Assembly: GCA_024707365.1 (NCBI GenBank)
Contig: JANPZV010000005.1
Location: 1,178,001-1,242,000, forward strand
From: Terricaulis sp.
Lineage (GTDB): Bacteria > Pseudomonadota > Alphaproteobacteria > Caulobacterales > Aquidulcibacteraceae
DNA: 64,000 bases
Reading direction: 5' to 3'
Both the position numbers and the translations under genes were made by a program. Under the pieces are notes generated by a model. The model saw only the letters and a list, made by a program, of their open reading frames with translations, was not told the origin of the DNA and did not search any database. Shown one piece after another: positions 19,468 to 28,057 of the stretch (its first letter is position 1; each line of letters starts with the position of its first letter).

Positions 19468-20485
19468 ATGATGGTTGATGCGCTCTCTGCGCCGCGCTTC
19501 AGCGTTCAGGCCGATTGGGAGCAATTACCGGCGGCTTTCGCGCACCGCGACGTTACTGGCGTCGCCGTCGATTCACATGATCGCGTGTATCTGTTCACGC
19601 GCTTTGACAGCCGCATTTTGGTCTATGAAGCCGATGGGCGCTTTATCAAAGCGTGGGGCGACGGCGTCTTTACCGGCGCGCATGGCCTGACGATCGGCCC
19701 CGATGATCGTGTGTATTGCGTCGATAATGGCGATCACAGCGTACGGGTATTCACGCCTGAGGGCGAGCAGCTGATGGTGCTCGGCGTGCCGGGGCATGCC
19801 TCGGATACGGGCTACGTCTCGGGCCGGCCGTATGACGTGCATGCGGTGGAGTGCGTGCTTTATCCGGGCGGGCCGTTTAATCGCTGCACCAATCTGGCGG
19901 TGGCGCCCGATGGCGATCTCTTTGTCGCCGACGGCTACGGCAATTGCCGCGTGCATCATTTCACCGCCGAAGGCGAGTTGCTGCATTCTTGGGGCGAGCC
20001 CGGATCGGGGCCGGGACAATTTTATTTGCCGCATGGCATTCGTGTCGCGGGCGATGGGCGCGTGCTTGTCGCCGATCGCGAGAATGACCGGATTCAGGTG
20101 TTCGCGCCCGATGGGCGCTTCATCGAGCAATGGACGGATGTGCAGCGGCCCTGCGACTTGGCGATTGGCGGCGATGGGCTTGTTTATGTCGCGGAGCTTT
20201 GGCGGCCCAAGGGCAAAAAATCGTTCGTGCATGGCGTGACGCACGAGGATCAACCGGGGCGCGTTTCGGTGCTGGATCTGCGCGGGCGCCCGCTTGCGCG
20301 TTTCGGCGCATCTTCGGGCGCGCGCCACGCGGACGGAAATTTTATCGCCCCCCCATTCGATCACGCTCGATTCCCTAGGAAATATCTACGTGGCGGAGGT
20401 GACGTACAGCTTCGCTATCCGGCCCGGCTGGGTCGCGCCCGAACATGGCGGGCATCAAATTCAAAAATTTATTCGCCAGCCATAA
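19468..20485 (+). CDS. NHL/PAL-like six-bladed beta-propeller (frameshifted)
   Basis: About 338 residues of NHL repeats. The segment FVADGYGNCRVHHF, then GPGQFYLPHGI and VADRENDRIQVF, closely resembles the catalytic propeller of peptidylglycine alpha-hydroxylating amidating lyases (PAL), which cleave a hydroxylated C-N bond using a metal. No signal peptide is seen, so the role is cytoplasmic unless exported otherwise. A run of seven C at 20347-20353 shifts the frame; with six C the protein continues HSITLDSLGNIYVAEV and stops at 20485. Without this correction the frame runs into the next gene and creates a false propeller-MetE fusion. Its link with an amidohydrolase and a methyltransferase is unusual. 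Confidence 0.78.
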
Positions 20486-20508
20486 GCGGACTGAACGCGA
20501 GGAAGACG

Positions 20509-21711
20509 ATGAAGCGCTCAACAGATCATATCCTCACCACGCATGGCGGAAATCTGCCAAGGCCGACGGATCTCGATGCGCTCATTGGCGATCCTGGCGC
20601 CAACAAGCGGGAGATCGCGGCGCGGCTGCCCAGCGCGGTGCAAGAAGTGGTCGATCGGCAAATCGGCTGTGGGCTCGATGTGATCAATGACGGCGAGTAT
20701 GTCAAAGCCGCCGCTTCAGGATATAGCGGCTATATCCATGCGCGCGTCACCGGATGGGAGCGCTTGCCGAATGACCCGGCGCAGGCGCCCAAGCGCGGCA
20801 TTCCTGGCGCACGCGATGCGCGAGACTTTCCCGGTTTTTATGAATCGGGCCTTTGGTTCGCTGGCGCGGGCGGGCCGGTTCGGCCTGGATTTTTCAAGGC
20901 TGGCGCGCCAAAGCGCCCGGACACGCATTTGGCGTGCACCGGGGCTGTTCGCTATATCGGCGCTGAAGCGATCGCCGCGGACGTGGCGGCGCTGAAGGCG
21001 GCGCTGGGAAAGTGGCGCGACGCCGAAGGATTCATCGCCGCGCTCGGCCCGCTCAGTCTTGGCGCCGGCGCGCGCAATCTGCACTACGCCACTGAAGAAG
21101 AATACATGTTCGCGGTGGCCGAGGCGCTGCGCGAAGAATACAAGGCCGTCACTGACGCGGGGCTCGTGCTTCAGATCGACGAGCCCGAATTCGCCACGAC
21201 CTGGATGTTTTACCCGGAGTGGAGCGTCGAAGACTATCGGCGTTATCTTGGCTTCGCCGTTGAGGTGATCAACCACGCGGTCAAAGGTTTGCCGGAGGAG
21301 CAAATTCGCTTCCACATGTGCTGGGGCAGCGGGCACCGGCCGCATGTGCACGACATCGCGTTTCACAATATCGTGGATCTGCTTCTGCAAATTCGCGCGC
21401 AAGCTTACGCGTTTGAAGCAAGCAATGTCCGGCATGCGCATGAATGGCGTGTCTGGGAAGATGTGAAGCTGCCGCCGGGCAAGATTATCGCGCCAGGCGT
21501 TGTCGGGCACGCCACCGATCTTGTCGAACATCCAGAGCTCGTGGCCGAACGCCTTATCAATTTTGGCCGCATCGTCGGCATGGAAAACCTGCAAGGCGGC
21601 ACCGATTGCGGGATCGGATCGCGCGTCGGGCACGCGGAAATCGCGTGGGCGAAACTTGAGGCTCTAGCGGAGGGGGCGGCTATTGCGAGCAAAGCACTTA
21701 AAGGGCGCTAG
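20509..21711 (+). CDS. Core-MetE-like methyltransferase 3
   Basis: A 400-residue single-barrel MetE relative. It opens with MKRSTDHILTTHGGNLPRP, carries Zn ligands in RFHMCWGSGH, YAFEASNVRHAHE and GGTDCGIGS, and is intact. ATG 20509 has an AGGAAG site and lies 23 bases after the propeller stop. It is the closest paralogue of core-MetE 2 (same MKRSTD opening, same HxHEW block and VVxHxTxxVEHPELVA segment). The N-terminal folate-binding half of MetE is absent. With a permease, an amidohydrolase and a propeller upstream it is more likely catabolic than a methionine synthase; the methyl acceptor may be a thiol or a folate bound in some other way. Confidence 0.85.
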   Translation: MKRSTDHILTTHGGNLPRPTDLDALIGDPGANKREIAARLPSAVQEVVDRQIGCGLDVINDGEYVKAAASGYSGYIHARVTGWERLPNDPAQAPKRGIPGARDARDFPGFYESGLWFAGAGGPVRPGFFKAGAPKRPDTHLACTGAVRYIGAEAIAADVAALKAALGKWRDAEGFIAALGPLSLGAGARNLHYATEEEYMFAVAEALREEYKAVTDAGLVLQIDEPEFATTWMFYPEWSVEDYRRYLGFAVEVINHAVKGLPEEQIRFHMCWGSGHRPHVHDIAFHNIVDLLLQIRAQAYAFEASNVRHAHEWRVWEDVKLPPGKIIAPGVVGHATDLVEHPELVAERLINFGRIVGMENLQGGTDCGIGSRVGHAEIAWAKLEALAEGAAIASKALKGR

Positions 21712-21922
21712 GCCTCTCGCTCGGGGGGCGGCGGTAAATGGCGCGCTGACACGCGGCGCAGCAAATGTCGGCGCTTGGCGCCGCGCAGACGAAGGCGCGC
21801 GGCGCAGCGCTGACGCAGCAGGCGCATCCGCCCCCGGCGGAGGCCGCATCCAATTGCGCCAGCATCTCCGCTGTCCATGCGGCGGCGCAGAACGGGCAGG
21901 TGGGGGTGATTGATGATGGCAT
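21698..21922 (-). CDS. Small Cys-rich zinc-ribbon-like protein (tentative)
   Basis: A 74-residue frame with CPFCAAAW near the start, a central GCACC and a late CCAACQRAIYRRP, a spacing that could make a two-knuckle zinc ribbon. It sits in the only gap longer than 300 bases in the window (21712-22035) and its 3' end overlaps the end of core-MetE 3 by 14 bases. The start at 21922 lacks a strong ribosome site, so it may be a chance frame in GC-rich DNA. The rest of this gap is AT-rich and holds the promoter region of the next receptor gene. Confidence 0.4.
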   Translation of the reverse strand: MPSSITPTCPFCAAAWTAEMLAQLDAASAGGGCACCVSAAPRAFVCAAPSADICCAACQRAIYRRPPSERPSAL

Positions 21923-21975
21923 GAGTGAGCTTCTGTTTAATAGCAAATCGGCATTAGTCGAGCGAAAATTGTCTA

Positions 21976-22008
21976 TTGAATTAAAAAACTAAATGTACGA
22001 ACTATAGT
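21976..22008 (+). promoter_or_regulatory. Candidate promoter/operator of TonB receptor 2
   Basis: A rare AT-rich island. ACTATAGT at 22001-22008 is an 8-base palindrome and contains TATAGT, a good -10 match 27 bases before the ATG; TTAAAA at 21981 could be a weak -35 at 16 bases. No experiment supports it. Confidence 0.3.
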
Positions 22009-22035
22009 CGAAACAACAAAACCTTGGGGAGTGAC

Positions 22036-24880
22036 ATGCGCACCGATCAGATCACAGCCTGCGCGTCTGCGCGCTTAACGGGCGCCAAGCTGCGCCAGGG
22101 TACGTCAAGCGTGTTGGCGTTGTTGGCCGGGGCGCCATTGCTGCTGGCGCCGCTTCCGGCGCTTGCGCAGGATGGCGGCGATGTTGGCGATATCGTTGTG
22201 ACTGGTACGCGCATCTCAGGCTTTAGCGCCCCCACGCCGGTCACCTCGCTTGGGGAGGCGGAGCTCCAGGTTAAGGCGGCGTCGACGATGTCGGAATTGC
22301 TGGATGATGTGCCGCAACTGCGCATCAATCAGAATATCGGCAAATCCAGTGAGCCCGTTGGATTTAGCACGGTCGATTTGCGCGGCCTTGGATCGCAGCG
22401 CACGCTTGTTCTGGTGGATGGCCGCCGCCTTGGCGTTACAGACCCGCAAGGCAATATTGATACGAACATCGTGCCCGTCGCGTTGATTTCAAATATTGAG
22501 ATCGTCACGGGCGGGGCCTCGGCAGCTTATGGCTCGGATGCCGTTGCCGGCGTTGTGAACTTCAGGCTGAATCATAGGCTTGAGGGGCTGCGCGCCGATG
22601 TCTCTTACGGGCAAACGATCCATGACGATTTTGAACGCCCATCGCTGAGCCTTGCATGGGGCGGCGGCTTTCTTGACGGGCGCGCCCACGTTGTCGTGGC
22701 CGGCGATTATATGCAGAATTCCGGGCAAACCATGCAAAGCGCGCGCGATTGGGGCGCGAATAGAACGGCGTTGCTGACGAACCCGGCTTACACGCCGACG
22801 AACGGCCAGCCGCGCCTGCTAATCTCCGACAATTCGACCTTTTCGCTGATGACGCCTGGCGGTGTTATGGCGCGTGCGCCTGGCCTTGCCTTGGCGCAGC
22901 AGCTTGGCTTCGCGCCAGGCCAAGGCGTGCAGTTCGATGCATCCGGCAATCCAATCCCGTTCAATTACGGGACCAATATTGGCGGCGTGTTCATGACCGG
23001 CGGCGATGGCGGGTCATTCATCGACGATGGCAATTTGTTTCCTGAGCTTGATCGTCTCAGCCTCTATGGGCGCGTGAGTTTTGACATCACGCCAAACATC
23101 ACGGCGTTCACGGACATCATGTATTCGCGTTTGGACGTGCTCTCCGACCTCACGCCGAATTATGACAACGGCACGCTGACGATCCGCGCTGATAACGCCT
23201 ATCTGCCGACGAGCGTGCAGACGGCGATGACGAACGCGAGCATGGCCAGCTTCCTGTTTGGCCGCCAGATCATGGAAGATGGCCCGTCGATCTTCGACAA
23301 TCGCACCGAGGTGCTGCGTTGGACGCTCGGGTTGGAAGGCAGTTTCAACGGCTGGTCTTGGGATGTCTCGGCGCAGATCGGCCGCAACACCTACGAATCA
23401 GCCAGCCAAAACAATCGTATTCAGGCGCGCTGGTTCAACTCTGTCGATGCCGTGATCGATCCGGTGTCGGGGCAGGCCGTTTGCCGGGCGACGCTGGCCA
23501 ATCCTGGCGCGAACGATACGACCGACCCCTATCGCGACATTCGCGATTGCGTGCCGGTGAATTTGTTTGGCGCCGGCTCGGTGTCGCCGGCGGCGCGTGC
23601 CTATTATACGGGAACCTCAACCTATGAAGCGGAGATGAGCCAGGAAGTGTTTGCGGCCAATGTGGCGGGCGAGCCGTTTTCGACATGGGCGGGCCCCGTC
23701 GCGCTTGCGTTCGGCGCGGAGCACCGCCGTGAAGAGACGGTGCAAACGGCGGACGTCGATTCCGAACTGCGCCGCTGGCGGTCGATCAACACGCAGGGCT
23801 TTTCGGGCGAATACGAAGTGACCGAGGCGTATGCCGAAGTCGTGGTGCCGATCGCCGTGGACGCGCCTTTTGCGCGCAATCTCGATCTGAACGGCGCTAT
23901 TCGTTACACCGATTATTCCACGAGCGGCGGCGTAACGACGTGGAAGGTGGGCGTCAACTACACCCCGGTCGATGATATTCGTGTTCGCGGCACGGTCTCG
24001 CGCGATATCCGCGCGCCAAATAATTACGAGCTATTTTCGCGTGGCAACCAAGTGATCAATGCGATCATCGATCCGCGTGACAATATCCAGCGCCAGACCC
24101 AGCAGGTCACAAGCGGCAATCCCAATCTCAATCCGGAAGAAGCGGATACGCAAACCATTGGCGTTGTGTATCAGCCCGGCTGGATCCCTGGATTGCGCGC
24201 TTCGATCGATTACTATCAGATCGAAATAAATGGTGCGATCTCGACGGTCTCGCCTCAGAACATCGTCGATTTTTGCCATCAGGGGCAGACGCAGTTTTGC
24301 CAAGGCGTAATCCGCGATCCGGTCAGCGACTTGATCACGCGGGTGAACATCACGCCATTCAACGCGGATTCGTTGGAAACCAGCGGCATCGATTTTGAGT
24401 TGGCGTATAGTTTCGATGCGTTCGGCGGGGAGATGACGTTGCGTGGCCTGGCCAACCAGGTGTTCGAGCTCGTGACGTCAAGCAATGGCGTCGCCAACGA
24501 TTATGTCGGGCTGGCGGGCGTTTCGGCGCCGCCGCAAGGCGTGCCCGAGTGGCGCTACAATCTCGATGCAAGCTATCGCGCGGGCCCGTTCACGCTCGGG
24601 GCGTCGTATCGGTACATCGGCGGCGGCAAATTTGACACGCGCTTTAATCGCACTGTGCTAGATATCGCGGACAATGATATCGACGGCATTGGCTATGTGG
24701 ATTTGAGCGCGTCGTTCGCGTTGAACTCTTCTGTTGAGTTCTACGGGCGCGTCGAGAATCTCTTCGATGAAGACCCGCCGATCGCCCCCTAACTCCATCG
24801 TGCAGCCGACGATCGCGAACTCTTCGTTCTTTGATCGTCGCGGGACGTTCTGGGTGCTTGGCGCCCGCCTCAGGCTCTAG
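22036..24880 (+). CDS. TonB-dependent outer-membrane receptor 2 (frameshift near C terminus)
   Basis: About 947 residues. A signal peptide ending LPALAQ is followed by DIVVTGTRI, plug motifs LVLVDGRRL and VTGGASAAYGSDAVAGVVN, and a full barrel. A premature stop at 24790 falls right after a run of five C; with four C the frame continues through NSSFFDRRGTFWVLGARLRL to a stop at 24880, which restores the normal terminal aromatic strand. ATG 22036 has GGGGAG upstream. It is a close paralogue of receptor 1 (shared GFSAPTPVTSLGE plug start), so the two may take up related compounds. Followed by a strong terminator. Confidence 0.92.
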
Positions 24881-24949
24881 CGTCGTCCGCCGCGCCAGCC
24901 CGCGCTGGCGCAGCGGAACCATTTCAAGGGACCCCTCCTTTGAGCACTC

Positions 24950-24979
24950 AGCGCCGGCGGTTTCGCCGGCGCTTTTTTT
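24950..24979 (+). terminator. Rho-independent terminator after TonB receptor 2
   Basis: Perfect 10-base-pair stem AGCGCCGGCG / CGCCGGCGCT with a four-base loop, followed by six T. It ends the receptor transcript 70 bases after the corrected stop. Confidence 0.9.
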
Positions 24980-24989
24980 CGCAAGATAA

Positions 24990-25026
24990 AGCGCGCGCTC
25001 CGTGAAGAGCGCGCGCTCTTCATCGT
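24990..25026. terminator. Second hairpin, possible terminator of the convergent aldehyde dehydrogenase gene
   Basis: AGCGCGCGCT occurs twice (24990 and 25008) with 8 bases between; the unit is self-complementary. T/A-rich tracts flank both sides, so it could work in either direction, most likely for the minus-strand gene ending at 25036. Confidence 0.5.
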
Positions 25027-25035
25027 TTTTAGGCG

Positions 25036-26435
25036 TTACCGCGCGGCGTTGATCACGTGGATCTGTGTGAATTCGGCGAGACCTTCGGTGCTCATTTCTA
25101 CGCCGAGGCCAGATTGTTTGCTGCCTGCGAAGGGTAGATCCGCGCCCATCTCCGGGTGTTTGTTGATCCAGACAGTGCCGGTGTCCATGCGTTCCGCGAA
25201 CTGAAGCGCGCGCTCCATATTGGATGACCAGATCGAGCCGCCGAGGCCGTAGGGGAGGCGTTCGCACGGCGGAGCGCGTCCTCGGGGTCGTCATATTTGA
25301 CGACCGGAAGCACGGGGCCGAATTGTTCTTCATCCACCAGCCGCGCGCCGTCGCTGATGTCGCGCACGATAGTCGGGCGAATGAAGTATCCTGGGCGGTT
25401 GACGCGCCCGCCGCACAACACGTTCGCCTCGGCGCGGGCTTCTTCGATCAGGGCGCATACGCGCTCAAATTGAGCGCTGTTCTGCAGGGGGCCGATCTGG
25501 GTGTTGTCGTCCATCCCGTCGCCAACGATTGCGCCGTCAGCGAGCGCGGTAAGCGCGGCGCACATTTCATCATACAGCGCCGCAGGCACGTACAAACGCT
25601 TCAACGCCGCACAAATCTGGCCGGAATTGCGGAAGGCGCCATTGAAGATTTTGGGCGCAACCGTTGCGACATCCACATCGTCGAGCACGATCGCCGCGTC
25701 ATTGCCGCCGAGCTCAAGCGTAAGGCGCTTTAGCGAAGGCGCGGCGCTCGCCATTACCTTGCGGCCTGTGGCGGTCGAGCCGGTGAAAGAGATTTTCTGG
25801 ATATCGGGGTGCGTGGTAAGCGCTTCGCCAAGGTCGCCCGCATCGGTGATGACGTTGAGCACGCCAGCAGGGACGAAATCCTTCACCAACTCGCCAAAAC
25901 GAAGCGTTGCAAGCGGTGTTGTCGGCGCGGGCTTGAGAATGACAGTGTTGCCGGCCAAGAGCGCGTAGGGCAGCTTGGACGACATCAGCGCGAGCGGAAA
26001 ATTCCAGGGCACGATCGCGGCGACCACGCCCAGCGGGCGCCGACGCATCGTGACATGGCGGCGGGCGGAATCGTCAATCACATGCGCGGGAAGATCGAAG
26101 CCGGCGACGTGCAAGAATGCATCGCCAGCCTTTAGCGTTTCCTGGCGCGCGGCCGCGAGCGGCTTGCCTTGTTCGAGCGTCAACAGCTTCGCCAGTTCCT
26201 CGACATTGGCGATGATGGTCTCGCCCATCCGGATGAGAAGCTCACGCCGCGTTTGCATATCCGTGCGGCTCCAGGCGGGAAACGCCGCTTTTGCAGCTGC
26301 GACGGCGTCCTCGAGCTGCGCGCGGTCTGCGCGTGGCGCGCGTATGAGAACGCTCTCTGTGGCGGGATTGAGGACGTCCATCTGCTGGGCGCCGTCCACG
26401 AGGTTTCCGCCGATAAGCATGCGCACGGGCTGCAT
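25036..26435 (-). CDS. NAD(P)-dependent aldehyde dehydrogenase (frameshifted)
   Basis: About 467 residues, ALDH superfamily. The glutamate motif LELGGNDAAIV and the catalytic cysteine in FRNSGQICAALKRL are present, with IVPWNFPLALM and FTGSTATGRKV for cofactor binding. The frame breaks near 25253 in a run of four C on the coding strand; one added C gives NASPYGLGGSIWSSN and a normal C terminus. ATG 26435 has CAGGAAG upstream. In a locus with ferulate cleavage enzymes the natural candidate substrate is an aromatic aldehyde such as vanillin, giving vanillate, but the sequence alone also fits aliphatic semialdehyde dehydrogenases. It is monocistronic and sits convergent to TonB receptor 2. Confidence 0.85.
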
Positions 26436-26667
26436 AGAATCTTCCTGGTTTGGGGCCGGCGGACGCCTAGCCCAACGCCGAAGAATTTAGCGCAAAAAGC
26501 AGGATTTTTCAATGAATCTATCGCGCGCCAGCGCCATGCGGGCGCAGAGGCGGCCATCGATGCCCGAAGGGCATTGAAGATCAAAGATAAGGAATTGGAC
26601 AGGCCAACTCAGCGCGCCCGATCTACTGAATTTTGAAGCGCCGCGGGCACATTGAGGGAGATTAAGA

Positions 26668-27057
26668 ATGAGCGATTCAAATGAATCCGACGCGTTGGCA
26701 AAAGGCATCGCCATGCGCGAGCAGATTTTTGGCGCGGCGGGCATGAAGAGCTTTCACGAGGCGGACGATTTTCAGCAGCCGCTTCAAGATGTGGTGACGC
26801 GCATCTGCTTTGGGGAGGTGTGGAGCCGGCCGACGCTCTCGCTGAAGATGCGCAGCATGCTCACGATCGCCATCTTGGCGGGGCAGAGCCGGCCAAACCA
26901 ATTGCGGAATCATGTGCGCGGTGCGATCAGCAATGGCGTCACCAAGGAGGAGATTCGCGAGGTGCTGCTGCACGCGATGATCTATGTCGGCGTGCCAGCA
27001 GGGACGGACAGCTGGGCCCAGGCCACCGCCGCGCTCAAGGAAATCGACGCGTATTGA
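26668..27057 (+). CDS. Carboxymuconolactone decarboxylase (CMD) family protein 2
   Basis: A 129-residue paralogue of the CMD protein at 3204-3590. It shares CFGEVWSRPTLSLKMRSM, NGVTKEEIREVLLHAMIYVG and the closing ATAALKEIDAY. The redox CxxC motif is absent. ATG 26668 has GGGAG upstream. It stands alone on the plus strand, divergent from the aldehyde dehydrogenase (232-base gap, no other gene seen there) and convergent with the lipoprotein hydrolase. A decarboxylase or isomerase acting on a ring-cleavage lactone is the family-based guess; presence of two near copies suggests two related substrates. Confidence 0.88.
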   Translation: MSDSNESDALAKGIAMREQIFGAAGMKSFHEADDFQQPLQDVVTRICFGEVWSRPTLSLKMRSMLTIAILAGQSRPNQLRNHVRGAISNGVTKEEIREVLLHAMIYVGVPAGTDSWAQATAALKEIDAY

Positions 27058-27079
27058 GCGTGCGGAGCGCCGCGCGGGA

Positions 27080-28057
27080 TCAATTGTGCTGTGTAAGAAA
27101 TTCGAGCACGGCGTCATTGAATGCGCGCGGCTGTTCCCAAAACACAGCGTGCGCGGCGCCGCGCAGTAGCACGACCTGCGCCGATGGCAGGCGAGCCGCT
27201 AGATCCTGCAGCAATGACGGCGGAAGATACAAATCCGCGTCACCGCCCATCAGCAGCATCGGCGTCTCAAGCTGCGCGAGCGCTTCAAAGGTGACCTGAT
27301 TGAGCGCTGGAACTGCGGGGGCGTCGGGATGGTGCGCGCGCGATTCTATTTCGGCCCAGCGCGCCGCGCCTTCGGGATTGGCGTAGCGGTAAGAGGCCGA
27401 GAGCTCCAGCACCGCTGGCGGCAGGCGGCGCACGTCTTCCAGCGAGAGCCTATGGCGCGCATCCGCAACAAGCGGATCGCGAAAGGAGATCAACGAAGCT
27501 GCAAAGACGATGCTTTGAATGCGCTCAGGGTAGGAGAGCGCGAAATCGGCGGCGACGATCGATCCTGCAGCCGTGGAGACGATGTGCGCACGCGGAATGT
27601 TTAACTGTTGCATAAGCGCATGCAGATCAGCTGCGTGCGCCGGCTGCGGATCAAGCGGCTCGGATGTCGATCGACCATGGCCGCGCCGGGAATAGGCGAT
27701 CACGCGGTATCCCGCATCGGCAAAAACCGGTTGCTGATAGATCCAGGATTCGGCGCTGCCGGTGGCGGCGTGAAGAAGAATGATTGGGGCGCCTGGTCCG
27801 CCGGTGTCCCAATATTCAAGCTGCGCGCCCTCGACGGCGACAAAGCCTTCATGCGCGGGCCGCTGCGTTGGCGGCGCGATGATTTCGATCACGGGCTCTG
27901 CTATTGAAAACGCGCGCGAATGATCGCGCGCGCTTTCGCAGCCGAGGGGGAGGATGACGGCCGCAAGAATGGCGAGGCGCTTAAGCAGCGCCCCGCGCTG
28001 GATGCGATCAGAACCGGAGGTGGACGCCGAGTTGGAAGGCGCGACCAACTTTATCAT
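27080..28057 (-). CDS. Alpha/beta-hydrolase-fold lipoprotein lacking the nucleophile serine
   Basis: About 325 residues. A short N-terminal hydrophobic segment ends in the lipobox LPLGC, so it should be membrane anchored in the periplasm or outer membrane. The fold is clear: IILLHAATGSAESW (oxyanion turn), VIAYSRRGHGRS, GGDADLYLPP (acid) and GAAHAVFWEQP (histidine). The nucleophile elbow, normally GxSxG, reads STAAG, so the serine is alanine. Either the enzyme is inactive and binds ligands, or it uses another mechanism. Its ATG at 28057 overlaps the end of the TonB receptor 3 gene by 50 bases in the same direction, so the two are probably made together and meet the same ligand. Confidence 0.75.
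   Translation of the reverse strand: MIKLVAPSNSASTSGSDRIQRGALLKRLAILAAVILPLGCESARDHSRAFSIAEPVIEIIAPPTQRPAHEGFVAVEGAQLEYWDTGGPGAPIILLHAATGSAESWIYQQPVFADAGYRVIAYSRRGHGRSTSEPLDPQPAHAADLHALMQQLNIPRAHIVSTAAGSIVAADFALSYPERIQSIVFAASLISFRDPLVADARHRLSLEDVRRLPPAVLELSASYRYANPEGAARWAEIESRAHHPDAPAVPALNQVTFEALAQLETPMLLMGGDADLYLPPSLLQDLAARLPSAQVVLLRGAAHAVFWEQPRAFNDAVLEFLTQHN

Noticed and set aside
19291-21711. A natural fusion of a beta-propeller and a MetE barrel
   Set aside because: The continuous frame depends on a seven-C run at 20347. With six C the propeller ends properly at 20485 and the MetE gene has its own ATG and ribosome site at 20509.
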